Below, piece by piece: positions 16,496 to 25,781 of a stretch of DNA of 44,072 bases. A model generated the notes under the pieces. That model was given only the letters and a program-made list of their open reading frames with translations, did no database searches and was not told the origin of the DNA. Both the position numbers and the translations under genes were made by a program. Source of the stretch: Bacteroidales bacterium UBA1745 (lineage in GTDB: Bacteria; Bacteroidota; Bacteroidia; Bacteroidales; UBA932). Position 1 is the first letter of the stretch. Every line of letters begins with the position of its first letter. The stretch is from assembly GCA_002314885.1 (NCBI GenBank), contig DCHT01000020.1:1-44072 (forward strand). Reading direction: 5' to 3'.

Positions 16496-19288
16496 CTACT
16501 TTAAAACAGGTTCATCCTTTGAGAAATCCCAGATGCTGGCGTCCCATCCTGCTGCCTGTGCGACTGCAGAAAGAGTTGCGCCTGCTGCGGCTGCCTTGCC
16601 GTGGTAAGGGATGTAGTACTTGTCCTGGATCTCTCCGGTGTACTTCTTGGTGAGAGGGTTGTCAGGACTTGAATCTTCCATATCGTAGAGCTCGTTGTAA
16701 CCGGTGTAATCGAAGGTATAGTCTACGCCGGATACGCTCACGGTTATTGAACCTGCAGGATAGTATTCAAATACCATATCAGGCCTTCTGATGCAGCCCT
16801 TCAGGGTGTTGAGGGTTGCGGAATAGCCTACGACTGCGCCGCCGCTGTAATGAACTGCAGGGCTCTCGCCGCCTGCGGTGATGGTCTTGATGCTTGGGTT
16901 CCAGGCGATGCAGTTCTCTACTGTGATATTGTTGGCTACTGCGATGTTGGTTCCCAGGTTGGCTGCGTTGCAGGTACGGGTGGTGATGCCACCGATGCCA
17001 AAGTTGCCTTCCAGTGAACCTGTGCTGTAGCAGTTGGAAACGCTTGAGTCAGCGCGGAGGCAGCCGGAGATGCCGCCGACGTATGAGCTGGTACTCTTGA
17101 CGTCTCCAGTAGAGTAGCAGTTTTTGATGGTGGTTACTGAACCGGTATTGCAACTGCCGATGATGCCGCCGTTGTTGGATGCTGTACTGGTGATGTTACC
17201 AGTGTTCCAGCAGCGTTCGATGGTAGCTTTGCAGTTGGTGTTGTTGCGGCCGAAGAGACCGCCGCAGTTGCCACCGGCAGTGATGTTTCCGCTGTTGCTG
17301 CAGTTCTTGAGTGTCACAGGGAGTGTATTGTTGTTCATACCTACGAGACCAGCAGTGTAGCCGCCGGTGGTGGTGATGGCCATCTTGTTATGACAGTTTG
17401 TGGCAGTCATATCAGATCCTCTCTGGGCGTAACCTACGAGACCTGCTGCGAATTCCTTGCATTTGATTGTGCCTTCAGTGACGTTGTTGTTTGCAGTGAA
17501 GTTGCTTGAAGTCTGTCCGATGATACCGGCTACTACTTTGCCTCCTTCGCAGGTGATGTCGCCCTTGAAGCTGCAGTTCGTAATGATGATGATCTTGTCG
17601 GCAGTAGCACCGGAGTAGCCGATGATGCCGCCGCAGTAGCTGTAGTAGTTGGCTCCGGTGTAGTTTGGAGTGCAGCCTGCGCTGATGGTAGCCTCAACCT
17701 TGATGTTGTTGAATTCGCCTTCCACGCAGCGTCCGATAGCGCCGCCTACGATGTCGTATTTGCCGGTCACCGTGCCCTTGAAAGTGGCTCCGTCAACGGT
17801 GATGTCGTTGAGGGCCTTCGCGATGAGACCGCCTGCGTTGCGGGCGCCCTTGTTGGTGACGGTTGCCTCTACGCTGATGTTCTCGAGTGTACAGCTTGGG
17901 TTGGTCTCAGCGACGAAGCCGCCGACCATTGATTCTGCAGAATTGGAGTCGCAGGTCACAGTGCCCTGGAAAGAACAGTTCTTGAATGTGGCTCCGCCTG
18001 CACGTCCGGCAAATCCGCCGACAACCATCTGTGCGCTCTGCTCAGGAAGAGTCTCGACAACGGAGTTGGTCACGTGCACGTTCTCGCACTCAGCAGTGAA
18101 TGATGCGTTGCTGATGCCCACCCAGCCTGCAACAACGCCGCCAGGAGTGGTGGAGATGATATGTGCATTGTCGAAGTTGAGGTTCCTGATGGAACCGGCG
18201 AGCAGACCGCAAAAGCTGGTGTACTTGCCTCCGTTGGTGGACTTGAGGTTCTTGATGGTGAATCCCTTTCCGTCGAGGTCCATCCTCATATTGAGGGCGG
18301 TAGGGTTGATAGGAACCCAGTTCTCAGTTGCAGCGAGGTCGATGTCGTTAGCCATCACGAAGTAGGTGGTCTCATCCAGCACGAGGTTGCTTGCGATGTT
18401 CTTGAGATCGTCAGGAGTCTTCAGTATGTATGGATCGGTCTTCGTACCGCTTCCATCCATCGGAGTGCTTGCAGAACTTATATCAAAGGAGAAGCAGTTG
18501 ATGCTGTTGTCCTTCAGCACTGTGCTGGTCTCGCGTATCTTTCCGTATTTCTGCTTGTCGGTAGTGATGACGAAACTCAGGGAAGAAGTCGTGCAGGCCA
18601 TAGTGCGTACATAGATGACATTATCGCTGGTCGTGACTGTCACATTGTTCTCACCCTTTGACTGGATCTCAGCCTCGCCGGTGGCAGGATTGAAGGACCA
18701 GGTACCACTCAGCAGCGCACCGTCTGAAGTCACCTTCAGGCTCTGGATCTTCTCACCTTCAGGAAGACCGGTGACGCTTACGCGAAGAATTGCACCGAGG
18801 CGTGCGAAGCTCATAGGCAGGATCATAGGCTGAGTCGTCTTGGTCTCAGGACCTGCGATGAGGATATCGGCATCCTTGTCGAAGCTGTATCCGGCCTGCT
18901 TCTGCTCCTGTGGCAGTGTAATTGTCCAGACAGCGTCAACCTTGCTCACAGCTGAAGCAGGATAGACAGCCGAATAATCGAAGGACGTAGCAGTCCTCTT
19001 CTCAAGTGCGACGGAGAACTTGGCGTTCCAGTCTGCACCTCCGAGTCCAGCTGAATTGTACTTCATACTTGTGCCCCCGGCAGTCTCGAAGACTGCGATC
19101 GCGTCATTTGTGGACCAACCGACCTTGAAGGCGTCGCCCTCTTCCATCAGCACGGTCTTGGTCTCAACCTGTGAGGCCTCCACGGTCATCTGCAGCTTGT
19201 CACCGATCGATTCCTCAACCTTCTGACAGCCAGCAAATCCCGCAACAGCGATGGCCAAAGCCATCATCATACTGGTTTTTTGTTTCAT
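16496..19288 (-). CDS. Fimbrillin-like/GLUG-repeat surface lipoprotein
   Basis: A 930-residue lipoprotein with lipobox 'GFAGC' (Cys21) followed by QKVEES. Residues ~30-290 resemble the fimbrillin (FimA/Mfa1-like) beta-sandwich fold, with 'DAFKVGWSTNDAIAVFE' near the start. A GLUG-type repeat region then runs from ~300 to ~840 with clear copies such as 'GGLFGRNNTN', 'GGIIGSCNTGSV', 'NCYSTGDVKS' and 'GGISGCLRAD'. The last ~90 residues are a non-repeat cap. Role inferred: surface adhesin or mucin-contact protein. It is the first of three lipoprotein genes; I find no good promoter in the 92 bases upstream, so transcription may continue from the pigment operon. Confidence 0.78.
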   Translation of the reverse strand: MKQKTSMMMALAIAVAGFAGCQKVEESIGDKLQMTVEASQVETKTVLMEEGDAFKVGWSTNDAIAVFETAGGTSMKYNSAGLGGADWNAKFSVALEKRTATSFDYSAVYPASAVSKVDAVWTITLPQEQKQAGYSFDKDADILIAGPETKTTQPMILPMSFARLGAILRVSVTGLPEGEKIQSLKVTSDGALLSGTWSFNPATGEAEIQSKGENNVTVTTSDNVIYVRTMACTTSSLSFVITTDKQKYGKIRETSTVLKDNSINCFSFDISSASTPMDGSGTKTDPYILKTPDDLKNIASNLVLDETTYFVMANDIDLAATENWVPINPTALNMRMDLDGKGFTIKNLKSTNGGKYTSFCGLLAGSIRNLNFDNAHIISTTPGGVVAGWVGISNASFTAECENVHVTNSVVETLPEQSAQMVVGGFAGRAGGATFKNCSFQGTVTCDSNSAESMVGGFVAETNPSCTLENISVEATVTNKGARNAGGLIAKALNDITVDGATFKGTVTGKYDIVGGAIGRCVEGEFNNIKVEATISAGCTPNYTGANYYSYCGGIIGYSGATADKIIIITNCSFKGDITCEGGKVVAGIIGQTSSNFTANNNVTEGTIKCKEFAAGLVGYAQRGSDMTATNCHNKMAITTTGGYTAGLVGMNNNTLPVTLKNCSNSGNITAGGNCGGLFGRNNTNCKATIERCWNTGNITSTASNNGGIIGSCNTGSVTTIKNCYSTGDVKSTSSYVGGISGCLRADSSVSNCYSTGSLEGNFGIGGITTRTCNAANLGTNIAVANNITVENCIAWNPSIKTITAGGESPAVHYSGGAVVGYSATLNTLKGCIRRPDMVFEYYPAGSITVSVSGVDYTFDYTGYNELYDMEDSSPDNPLTKKYTGEIQDKYYIPYHGKAAAAGATLSAVAQAAGWDASIWDFSKDEPVLK

Positions 19289-19321
19289 ATTATTGTTAGT
19301 TAGTGATAAATATCTCTTTAT

Positions 19322-19383
19322 TAGGCTGGGCTAAAGCTGTAGCCGAGCATTTTCCCCTGCGAGGCGGGCTTTAGCCCAGCCTA
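19322..19383. terminator. Long stem-loop at the end of the pigment operon
   Basis: A perfect 16-base inverted repeat (TAGGCTGGGCTAAAGC at 19322-19337; its complement at 19368-19383) with a 30-base loop. The right arm contains the stop codon of the PaaK-like gene. On the minus strand no T-run follows (it continues AATAAAG), so this is not a classic intrinsic terminator. It could be an mRNA-stabilising 3' structure, an attenuator or a REP-like element. Confidence 0.5.
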
Positions 19384-20688
19384 TTTATTCCTTAAATCAA
19401 AAAACTTGATCACCTTGCGGCTCATCGGCGGCATCTGCATCTTGGCAATGATCTCAGGCGCCTCGAACACAATATCCGGCGCCACACGCACCTTGGAGCG
19501 GAAAACATCCTTAAGCTGCTTCACAAAGGCCTCTGAATGGTTCGCACATCCAATCTTCACCTGCACCTGATCAGTCCCCAGACTGTTGGTATACACCTCC
19601 ACCACATAATTCTGCACCTCCGGAGTATTGTCCAGAATATCGAAAAGCGCAGGCGGATAGAGCGTAGTTCCCTTGAACTTGATCATCTGGCCCTTTCGGC
19701 CCAGAACGCTGCTCAGACGCGTGGTATTGCGTCCGCAAGGGCAAGGATCGTCGTAATGCACGACAACGTCGCCCGTCTTGAAGCGAACCAGCGGCATAGC
19801 CTCGATGCCCAGGGTAGTGATCGTCACCTCGCCAGGCTCGCCGGCAGGAACCGGCTGGTTGTTCTCGTCCAGGAACTCCACGATTATGAGGTCGGCAGGA
19901 ATATGGTTGCCGTTGTGGTTGCTGCACTCCGTGAAGGAAGCCTGCATCTCCGTGGAAGCGTAGGTGGAATAGAGCTCCAGCTCAGGCCACTTCTCGTGAA
20001 TGCGCTCTCCGAGAGTCGTGAGGCTGCCGTCGGTCTTGCGAAGGGCCTCTCCTATGCATATAGCCTTCTTGAGCGAAGAATTGCGGTAGTCAATCCCGTT
20101 AGCCTCCGCGAATGCGATCAGCTTCATCAGGAAGGACGGTACGCACATAGCCATAGTAGGGTGGACGGAATTGATGGTGTTCCACTGGAGTTCAGGGATA
20201 CCGTTGCCCACACGGACTGCTCCCATACCCATCTTGCAGGCGCCCATCCAGTAGGCGAGTCCGGCCATGAAGCGACGGTCTATCGTCGTCATCAGCTGCA
20301 TAGTGTCCTCCTTGCTGCATCCGGCCATAGTGAACGAACTGAATTCGTTGTAGGCCAGACGGTCGAGGTCGCCGTTGGTCAGATAGAATATAACCGGATC
20401 TCCGAGGGTTCCGGAAGTGGTAACGATGTCGGTGACCTCGCTGCGGTTCACGCAGAGGAATTCCTCATTGCGCAGCTGGAGATCCTGCTTTGTGGTCACA
20501 GGCAGTTTCTGCAGGTCTTCGATGGTCCTGATGTCATCAGGATTGATCCCGGACTTGGCAAAACAGTCCTTGTAGAAAGCTGAGCGCTCCTTCACGTAGT
20601 CGAGGGCCTCACGGAGGCGAGCCTCCTGGAAAGCCTTGATCTCCTCGCGGGAGCAGTAATGCAAATCAATGTTTCTAATCATTTCCAA
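19381..20688 (-). CDS. PaaK-like adenylate-forming ligase (aryl-acid activation, ApeH-like role)
   Basis: A 435-residue adenylate-forming enzyme related to phenylacetate-CoA ligase. It activates a carboxylic acid as acyl-AMP and passes it to CoA or an ACP thiol. Visible motifs are the phosphate loop TSGTLGDP (91-98), 'YASTEM' (243-248), 'RFKTGD' (302-307), the PaaK-type cysteine pair in 'PCPCGRNTTRL', and 'GRKGQMIKFKG' near the hinge. The C-terminal Lys usually needed for adenylation probably lies in 'MSRKVIKF'. In aryl polyene pathways such a ligase (ApeH) loads the aryl starter, 4-hydroxybenzoate in the studied cases, on an ACP; the same is inferred here. It is the last gene of the operon, 15 bases after the oxidoreductase gene, and its stop codon lies in a long stem-loop. 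Confidence 0.85.
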   Translation of the reverse strand: MEMIRNIDLHYCSREEIKAFQEARLREALDYVKERSAFYKDCFAKSGINPDDIRTIEDLQKLPVTTKQDLQLRNEEFLCVNRSEVTDIVTTSGTLGDPVIFYLTNGDLDRLAYNEFSSFTMAGCSKEDTMQLMTTIDRRFMAGLAYWMGACKMGMGAVRVGNGIPELQWNTINSVHPTMAMCVPSFLMKLIAFAEANGIDYRNSSLKKAICIGEALRKTDGSLTTLGERIHEKWPELELYSTYASTEMQASFTECSNHNGNHIPADLIIVEFLDENNQPVPAGEPGEVTITTLGIEAMPLVRFKTGDVVVHYDDPCPCGRNTTRLSSVLGRKGQMIKFKGTTLYPPALFDILDNTPEVQNYVVEVYTNSLGTDQVQVKIGCANHSEAFVKQLKDVFRSKVRVAPDIVFEAPEIIAKMQMPPMSRKVIKFFDLRNK

Positions 20689-20703
20689 TATGTTTTACGG
20701 TCG

Positions 20704-22155
20704 CTAGGCGTTGCCGATTTTCTTCGTAAGGTATTCGGTGCCCAATATCTCGCTGCAGGTAACTGCGGAGGAGACGGCCACTCCGAGAGCCCCGTGCAGG
20801 TTGAGGTTCTGCCCGGTCAGGAGCAGGTTGCCTATCTTCGTGCGGGCAGGGATATGGGTGACCATAGGGTTGTGGTAATCTTTCATAATGCCGTATGCGC
20901 TGCCATCCGGGCTGAGAGTGTAGTCGCGCCAGGAAAGGGGAGAGGTGCTGAAAGTTCTCTCGACTGCGGCTGCGATATCCGGGAAGAAGGTCCTGGTCAT
21001 CGCGAGGAGTTCCTCCTCCTTGCGGGCCTTGGCTTCCGCATATTCAGCGCCGCGTGAGTTGGCAGTCGTCTCCGCCCAGGCTGCGAAGTCTTCGTATCTG
21101 ACCTTTGTCATCACCGAGATGGTCTTCACATAGTCGGAACCGGTCTCCGGCTGCATACAGAGCAGGGCCTTGCTGCCGTCTGCACAGTGCATATAATAGT
21201 TCCTGCCGGTATATTTCACGCTATCAGGCCTGAGCAGCAGATAGAGCGTGAACACAGCTTCGGAATTCTTCAGGGAGTTCATCCTCGTGAAGTAGGCCTT
21301 CTTGAGGATTGTGTTGTTGTCCAGGAGTGCGAGGGTCGCATTCGGGTGTATGTCGGAGATGACGCGTCCGCATTCTATGCGCTCGCCGTCCGTCAGGAGG
21401 ACATAGTCGGCCCTGTCGCCGTCCAGATGTATCTTGCTGACCTTGGCCCCTAGACGTATTTCGCCTCCGTGCTGCCTGATGACCTCTGCCATCGCGTCGG
21501 CCCAGTGCTGTGTACCTCCGGCGAAACTGCAGGCTCCCTCGATGAAGGAGTGGTTCACCATCGCGTGCTCGTAGAGGGAACGGCTTTCCATAGGGCAGCC
21601 AAAGAGCAGGTCGTTTCCGCAGAGTACTTCCTGCAGTTTAGTATCCGAGATGCAGGATTGCATAGCCTCCAATGCGGAGAGACCCATATTCTCCAGTCCT
21701 CCGTCGGATATGCGTCCGCTGCGGAGCACTTCAGGAGTGACGAGACTGCCCACCGATCTGAGCAGCTCGCAATAGGTCTGTATGCCTTTGGCCTGGGCAG
21801 GGAAGTGTTCGGACAGGCTTGCCGTGAAGGCCTCGAATCCGCGCGCGTATGCGAAACGGCTGCCGTCGTCATATAGGATTTCGTCGAAGCCCTTGCTGTC
21901 CATTTCCACCAGGCGTACCTTGTCGAGTATGTCCCAATAGCGGAAATACTGATTCAGGATCTGGCCGTCGAGGAGGCTTCCGGCATAGTGCATACCGGTG
22001 TCGAGCAAGTGTCCGCCCCTGCGGAAGGACTGCAGACAGCCTCCGACCACAGCGCCCTGCTCGAGTACGAGCACGCTCTGGCCTTCCTTGCTCAGCGTGA
22101 TTCCGCAGGCAAGTCCTCCGAGTCCGGATCCAATTATGACGCTGTCGTATTTCAC
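20704..22155 (-). CDS. CrtI/phytoene-desaturase-like FAD-dependent oxidoreductase
   Basis: A 483-residue NAD(P)/FAD-dependent oxidoreductase of the phytoene desaturase/retinol saturase group. The N-terminal dinucleotide-binding loop is GSGLGGLACG (9-18, GxGxxG), followed by 'VLVLEQGAVVGGCLQSF'. The C-terminal FAD contact is in 'LLLTGQNLNLHGALGVAVSS', of which the diagnostic part is TGQNLNLHG. These enzymes add or remove hydrogens on long polyene chains or isomerise them. Bacteroidetes pigment clusters often contain one; here it may adjust the polyene's saturation or geometry, which is inference. The gene is five bases downstream of the MMPL fusion gene. Confidence 0.85.
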   Translation of the reverse strand: MKYDSVIIGSGLGGLACGITLSKEGQSVLVLEQGAVVGGCLQSFRRGGHLLDTGMHYAGSLLDGQILNQYFRYWDILDKVRLVEMDSKGFDEILYDDGSRFAYARGFEAFTASLSEHFPAQAKGIQTYCELLRSVGSLVTPEVLRSGRISDGGLENMGLSALEAMQSCISDTKLQEVLCGNDLLFGCPMESRSLYEHAMVNHSFIEGACSFAGGTQHWADAMAEVIRQHGGEIRLGAKVSKIHLDGDRADYVLLTDGERIECGRVISDIHPNATLALLDNNTILKKAYFTRMNSLKNSEAVFTLYLLLRPDSVKYTGRNYYMHCADGSKALLCMQPETGSDYVKTISVMTKVRYEDFAAWAETTANSRGAEYAEAKARKEEELLAMTRTFFPDIAAAVERTFSTSPLSWRDYTLSPDGSAYGIMKDYHNPMVTHIPARTKIGNLLLTGQNLNLHGALGVAVSSAVTCSEILGTEYLTKKIGNA

Positions 22156-22160
22156 CTATA

Positions 22161-25100
22161 TTATATATAAATAAGTGTACCTCCCGGGCGCAGCATAGCC
22201 TTGCAGCGCTCTGCGAGTTCCGTGTCTGTCCTGAGACTTCCGTCCAGTATATATACGTCAGCTTCGCGCAGTTCCCAAGCGCGAGGGTCGATGCATTCGA
22301 AGCGTATGTTGTCCTTTGCGAGGTAGCAGTTCTGTGCTATCCTTATGTTTTCTTCGGACGCGTCCACGCCCGTTATCTGCCTGCCTCTGGAGAGCATTCC
22401 GAGCAGGAGGGCCCTTTCGCCTATGCCGCAGCCGAGCTCCACTATGTCCGCATTCCTCGGAACCTGTCGGTCCAGGGCGTCCCAGTAATTGTTCCTGCGA
22501 CAGTCTCTGCGCACCTGACGCCACAGGTCTGAACCCTTGTAGAGATAGTTGCTGCGCAGGAGCTTCTTGTATTCGCGGTTGGTCGCGCGTCCGTATTCGG
22601 ATTCGACGGCCTCGAGTTCGTTTACGAACCACTGCTTCCAGGCCTTTGCCCTTTCGCGGTCCGTGCTGCCGAAGCGCTCGTCAGTGCCGGATACCCTTGG
22701 ATAGAACTTCTGAATGCTGACTGCAGGCCTGCAGAGGAAGCTCTGGCCCTTAGGACAGACGTAGTTGTCGCCCCTGTAGACTATAGGCAGCAGGTCGAAA
22801 CCGTGCTCAGCGGCAAACTTGAACGCGCCCTTGTGGAAGCGGTGCACCTTGCCGTCCCTGGACCTGGTACCTTCTGGGAATACTATCACTGAATAGCCCT
22901 CACGGAGCTTTTGGGCGAGGCTTTCAGGCAGCTCGCCGCCGTCACCGCCATCCGCGCAGTAGCACTCTGAATACCTGATGACAGGTCCGAAGAGAGGATT
23001 GTTCCAGAAACTCTTCTTGGTCACGGATACTACCTTCGGAGTCAGGGCATATATCAGTATGACGTCCACGAGGGACTGATGGTTCGCGATTATGACTGCC
23101 GGCTTGTCCAGAATGTGCTTGTCATAGTCTATCTTCCTGAACTTCTCGCCAGGGGTGAGGAATTTGCAGAAGACCTTGCAGGAGATGTAGGTCACCTGGT
23201 GGAAGAATTTCTTCTTCCATTTCTTAGGCAGCGGAGTGATGCAGAGCAGTCCTGCGATGAGGTCGGCAACAATGAATATGGTGCCGAGCGTGATCCATAT
23301 CTCGATTGCGTTGAAGAAGCAGGCGAGGTCCACTGGATAGACGCCCTTCTTGACCGGTCTCTGGACGAGGAAGCGGAAGAGCACAGGCTGAACCGTGAAT
23401 TCCACTATGAGCACCGTGAGTATGCCCAGTACCGAAATTGTGGCCATAGAGCGCATTGCAGGATGCTTAGCCAGCACGAGCACGCCTATGCCCACGAGAG
23501 TGGTGAAGGCCGAGAAGAAGATGGCCGTCTTGTGGGAGGAGAGTATGTCTGAACCGTCGCGGTACTTGCCCATCAGTCCGTCCATTATGAAGATGCTGAA
23601 GTCGTCTCCGATACCGAAGATGAAGGTGGCAAGTATGATGCTGACGATGTTGAATTCGATCTTGAATATAGCCATAAGGCCGAGTATGATCACCCAGCCG
23701 ATGGCCATAGGGAGGAAGGAGAGCAATGCGTACTCTATCTTTCCGTAGGATATGAGCAGGGCCAGGAAGACGATCAGGGACGACACGAAGAGTATGTAGT
23801 TGAAATCGTCGTTGATGCCGGAGACCATCTTGTTGGTGAAATATCCGCGGTCCGCGATTGCTGCGCCGCCTGTGTGGCTTACGGCCTTGTAGACCTCGCC
23901 TTTGTCCGCATCAATGGTCATACGGCTGACTATGACTGCCTTGCCGTCTATGTTCTCGACCCAATCCGCGAGCAGAGGCATATCCGCTATCATTTCAGGC
24001 TCATAGCTGCAGACCTCGTATTCCTTGCTGAGCAGATTCTCGAAAGAGGCGAATGCTCCGTCCTTGAATCCTTTCCTGCCTGCAGCCTTGTTCACCTTGG
24101 CTATGACTTCCTCGCGTCGGCCCTCCCAGAACTCGTTCCAGCGTTCAATCCTTTCCTTCTGGACTTCGCTTGGGATTATGTAGGTACGTGCACTTACATA
24201 TTGTGAGATTGCGCCTGCGGCCACGAGCGAATCGATGGTGCTGCCCATACTGTCGTATTTGAGGCAGGCGTCGTCGAGATTGTCGGCCACGGTCACCAGG
24301 AAGGTCTGATTGCTGTCGTCGCCCGAAATGGCCACGAGCTTCTCCTCTGCCTGCTTCAGATGGTCTGGGAAGTAGCAGAGATTGTTCATATCGCTGTCGA
24401 AGCCGACCTTGCCGCAGAAGAAGCAGCAGACTATGGTCAGCACCGCGAGGCCTGCGAGGAACCATTTCTTGCGGTCGAGAGGATAGGCGAGGAACTTCTC
24501 TATGAACACCAGGGTCCTGCTCTTGGCCTTGGTGCTGTCAGTCTTGAGGAAGTGTGGCAGGAACACCAGGCAGAAGACGGTCGTGCCTATCAGGGTGAGG
24601 GAGGCGAAGAGACCGAAGTCGTGCAGGAGCGGGGAGTGGGTGAATATCAGTGCGGCAAAGGCTCCGATGGTGGTGAAGCTGCCGAGGGTGAGCGGATAGG
24701 CGAGTTCCTCGATGATCTGGTGAGGGTCGCTGGTGTGGTTGCTGTGGGAGATGACGTGGATGGAATAGCTTAGGGCCACACCCATCACGGCGGCACCGGC
24801 TCCTACTGCGATTGCTGACACGCTGCCCTGGATGAAGAAGATCAGGGCGAGGGCGAAGAGAGCACCATATACTATAGGCAGCATAATCAGCGGAATGGCC
24901 GCTTTGCTGCGGAAGGACAGGAATATCACGAGTATGATTACCAGGAGGGCAATCGTGACCGTGAGTATGGTGTCGTGCTTGACCACGCGGGCATTGTAGG
25001 CCGCCACGCAAGGTCCTCCGAAGTATTCCACCTTGACTGAGCAGTCCTCGGCAACCTTTGCGCAGGCATTCTCCACCATAGTGGTGAGCTCGTCGTTCAC

Positions 25101-25781
25101 TCCTGTGCTGCCCATACTGTTGGCCGGGTTGGCGAACATCAGCATAGTCTCCATATCCGAGGAGAAGATATGGTCGGAGAACATCTCATACTCGCTCTGG
25201 GTGTTGAAGTCCTGGAAGCCCTGCATCAGCGGAGTGCCGAGCCCGAGCGGGTCCTTCATCTTGATCTTGCCTACGATCATTCCGGCCGGAGAGCTCAGCA
25301 GGCTGTAGCATTCCGCGACAGCTGCGTCAATTGATTCGTCGGTCAGGAGGGAATCGATGCGGGCGTAGTCGGCCTCGGTCAGATAAACCGGCAGTTTGTC
25401 ATATACGAAGTCGGCGCTGCGGTTGACCGTGGAGGCGTCCACGCAGTCCATATAGTCGGAAAGGTAGCCCGCGTCCACTATTGCCTGCAGTTCGTCCGCA
25501 AGGGCGTAGCCTGCGTCGATGAGGGCGTATGGGTCCGATTCCGCGGTGGTGTCGGCGGCCGATATCATAAACACCAGCTTGTCCATAACCTTCAGATTGT
25601 CGAAGGCATCGTTGCCTCCGTTCTCCTTTTCGTCGTTCGGGAATATACTGGTAATATCTTCTATGTAATTGACTTTCAATGCGAAACCCGCCATCACGAG
25701 GGTGGTGGAGACGAGTGCGACCCAGAACCACGCCTTGTGGGTGTGGAACCAGTCGTAGAGTCTGATGAGCATCTTAGTCAT
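22161..25781 (-). CDS. Trifunctional MMPL exporter / lysophospholipid acyltransferase / class I SAM methyltransferase
   Basis: A 1,206-residue fusion. Residues 1-~850 are an MMPL/RND-type transporter in two halves, each with a large periplasmic loop and a transmembrane bundle (first helix ~18-36; bundles ~270-412 and ~662-800; one more pass ~826-848), with RND-like 'GIGDDFSIFIMDG' at 723-735. Residues ~870-1060 are a PlsC acyltransferase with HX4D (His901-Asp906, NHQSLVD) and FPEGTRS (968-974). Residues ~1075-1206 are a short SAM-dependent methyltransferase with 'VELGCGIGER' (1114-1123). It probably acylates and flips the pigment lipid across the inner membrane (ApeM-like export). The frame is continuous with no sign of a sequencing join. 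Similar three-part proteins occur in other Bacteroidetes. It overlaps the GT2 gene by eight bases. Confidence 0.88.
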   Translation of the reverse strand: MTKMLIRLYDWFHTHKAWFWVALVSTTLVMAGFALKVNYIEDITSIFPNDEKENGGNDAFDNLKVMDKLVFMISAADTTAESDPYALIDAGYALADELQAIVDAGYLSDYMDCVDASTVNRSADFVYDKLPVYLTEADYARIDSLLTDESIDAAVAECYSLLSSPAGMIVGKIKMKDPLGLGTPLMQGFQDFNTQSEYEMFSDHIFSSDMETMLMFANPANSMGSTGVNDELTTMVENACAKVAEDCSVKVEYFGGPCVAAYNARVVKHDTILTVTIALLVIILVIFLSFRSKAAIPLIMLPIVYGALFALALIFFIQGSVSAIAVGAGAAVMGVALSYSIHVISHSNHTSDPHQIIEELAYPLTLGSFTTIGAFAALIFTHSPLLHDFGLFASLTLIGTTVFCLVFLPHFLKTDSTKAKSRTLVFIEKFLAYPLDRKKWFLAGLAVLTIVCCFFCGKVGFDSDMNNLCYFPDHLKQAEEKLVAISGDDSNQTFLVTVADNLDDACLKYDSMGSTIDSLVAAGAISQYVSARTYIIPSEVQKERIERWNEFWEGRREEVIAKVNKAAGRKGFKDGAFASFENLLSKEYEVCSYEPEMIADMPLLADWVENIDGKAVIVSRMTIDADKGEVYKAVSHTGGAAIADRGYFTNKMVSGINDDFNYILFVSSLIVFLALLISYGKIEYALLSFLPMAIGWVIILGLMAIFKIEFNIVSIILATFIFGIGDDFSIFIMDGLMGKYRDGSDILSSHKTAIFFSAFTTLVGIGVLVLAKHPAMRSMATISVLGILTVLIVEFTVQPVLFRFLVQRPVKKGVYPVDLACFFNAIEIWITLGTIFIVADLIAGLLCITPLPKKWKKKFFHQVTYISCKVFCKFLTPGEKFRKIDYDKHILDKPAVIIANHQSLVDVILIYALTPKVVSVTKKSFWNNPLFGPVIRYSECYCADGGDGGELPESLAQKLREGYSVIVFPEGTRSRDGKVHRFHKGAFKFAAEHGFDLLPIVYRGDNYVCPKGQSFLCRPAVSIQKFYPRVSGTDERFGSTDRERAKAWKQWFVNELEAVESEYGRATNREYKKLLRSNYLYKGSDLWRQVRRDCRRNNYWDALDRQVPRNADIVELGCGIGERALLLGMLSRGRQITGVDASEENIRIAQNCYLAKDNIRFECIDPRAWELREADVYILDGSLRTDTELAERCKAMLRPGGTLIYI

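Noticed and set aside
12067..19288. CRISPR-like or tandem DNA repeats in the lipoprotein genes
   Set aside because: The repetition is at protein level (GLUG-type motifs of variable spacing and sequence); there are no identical DNA repeats with spacers.
19322..19383. Inverted repeat as an insertion-sequence end or attachment site
   Set aside because: There is no transposase or integrase nearby and the arms face each other across only 30 bases, which fits an RNA stem-loop better.
22161..25781. The MMPL-PlsC-methyltransferase fusion as an assembly error
   Set aside because: The frame is open for 1,206 codons with proper linkers and motifs, and similar three-part proteins exist in other Bacteroidetes.
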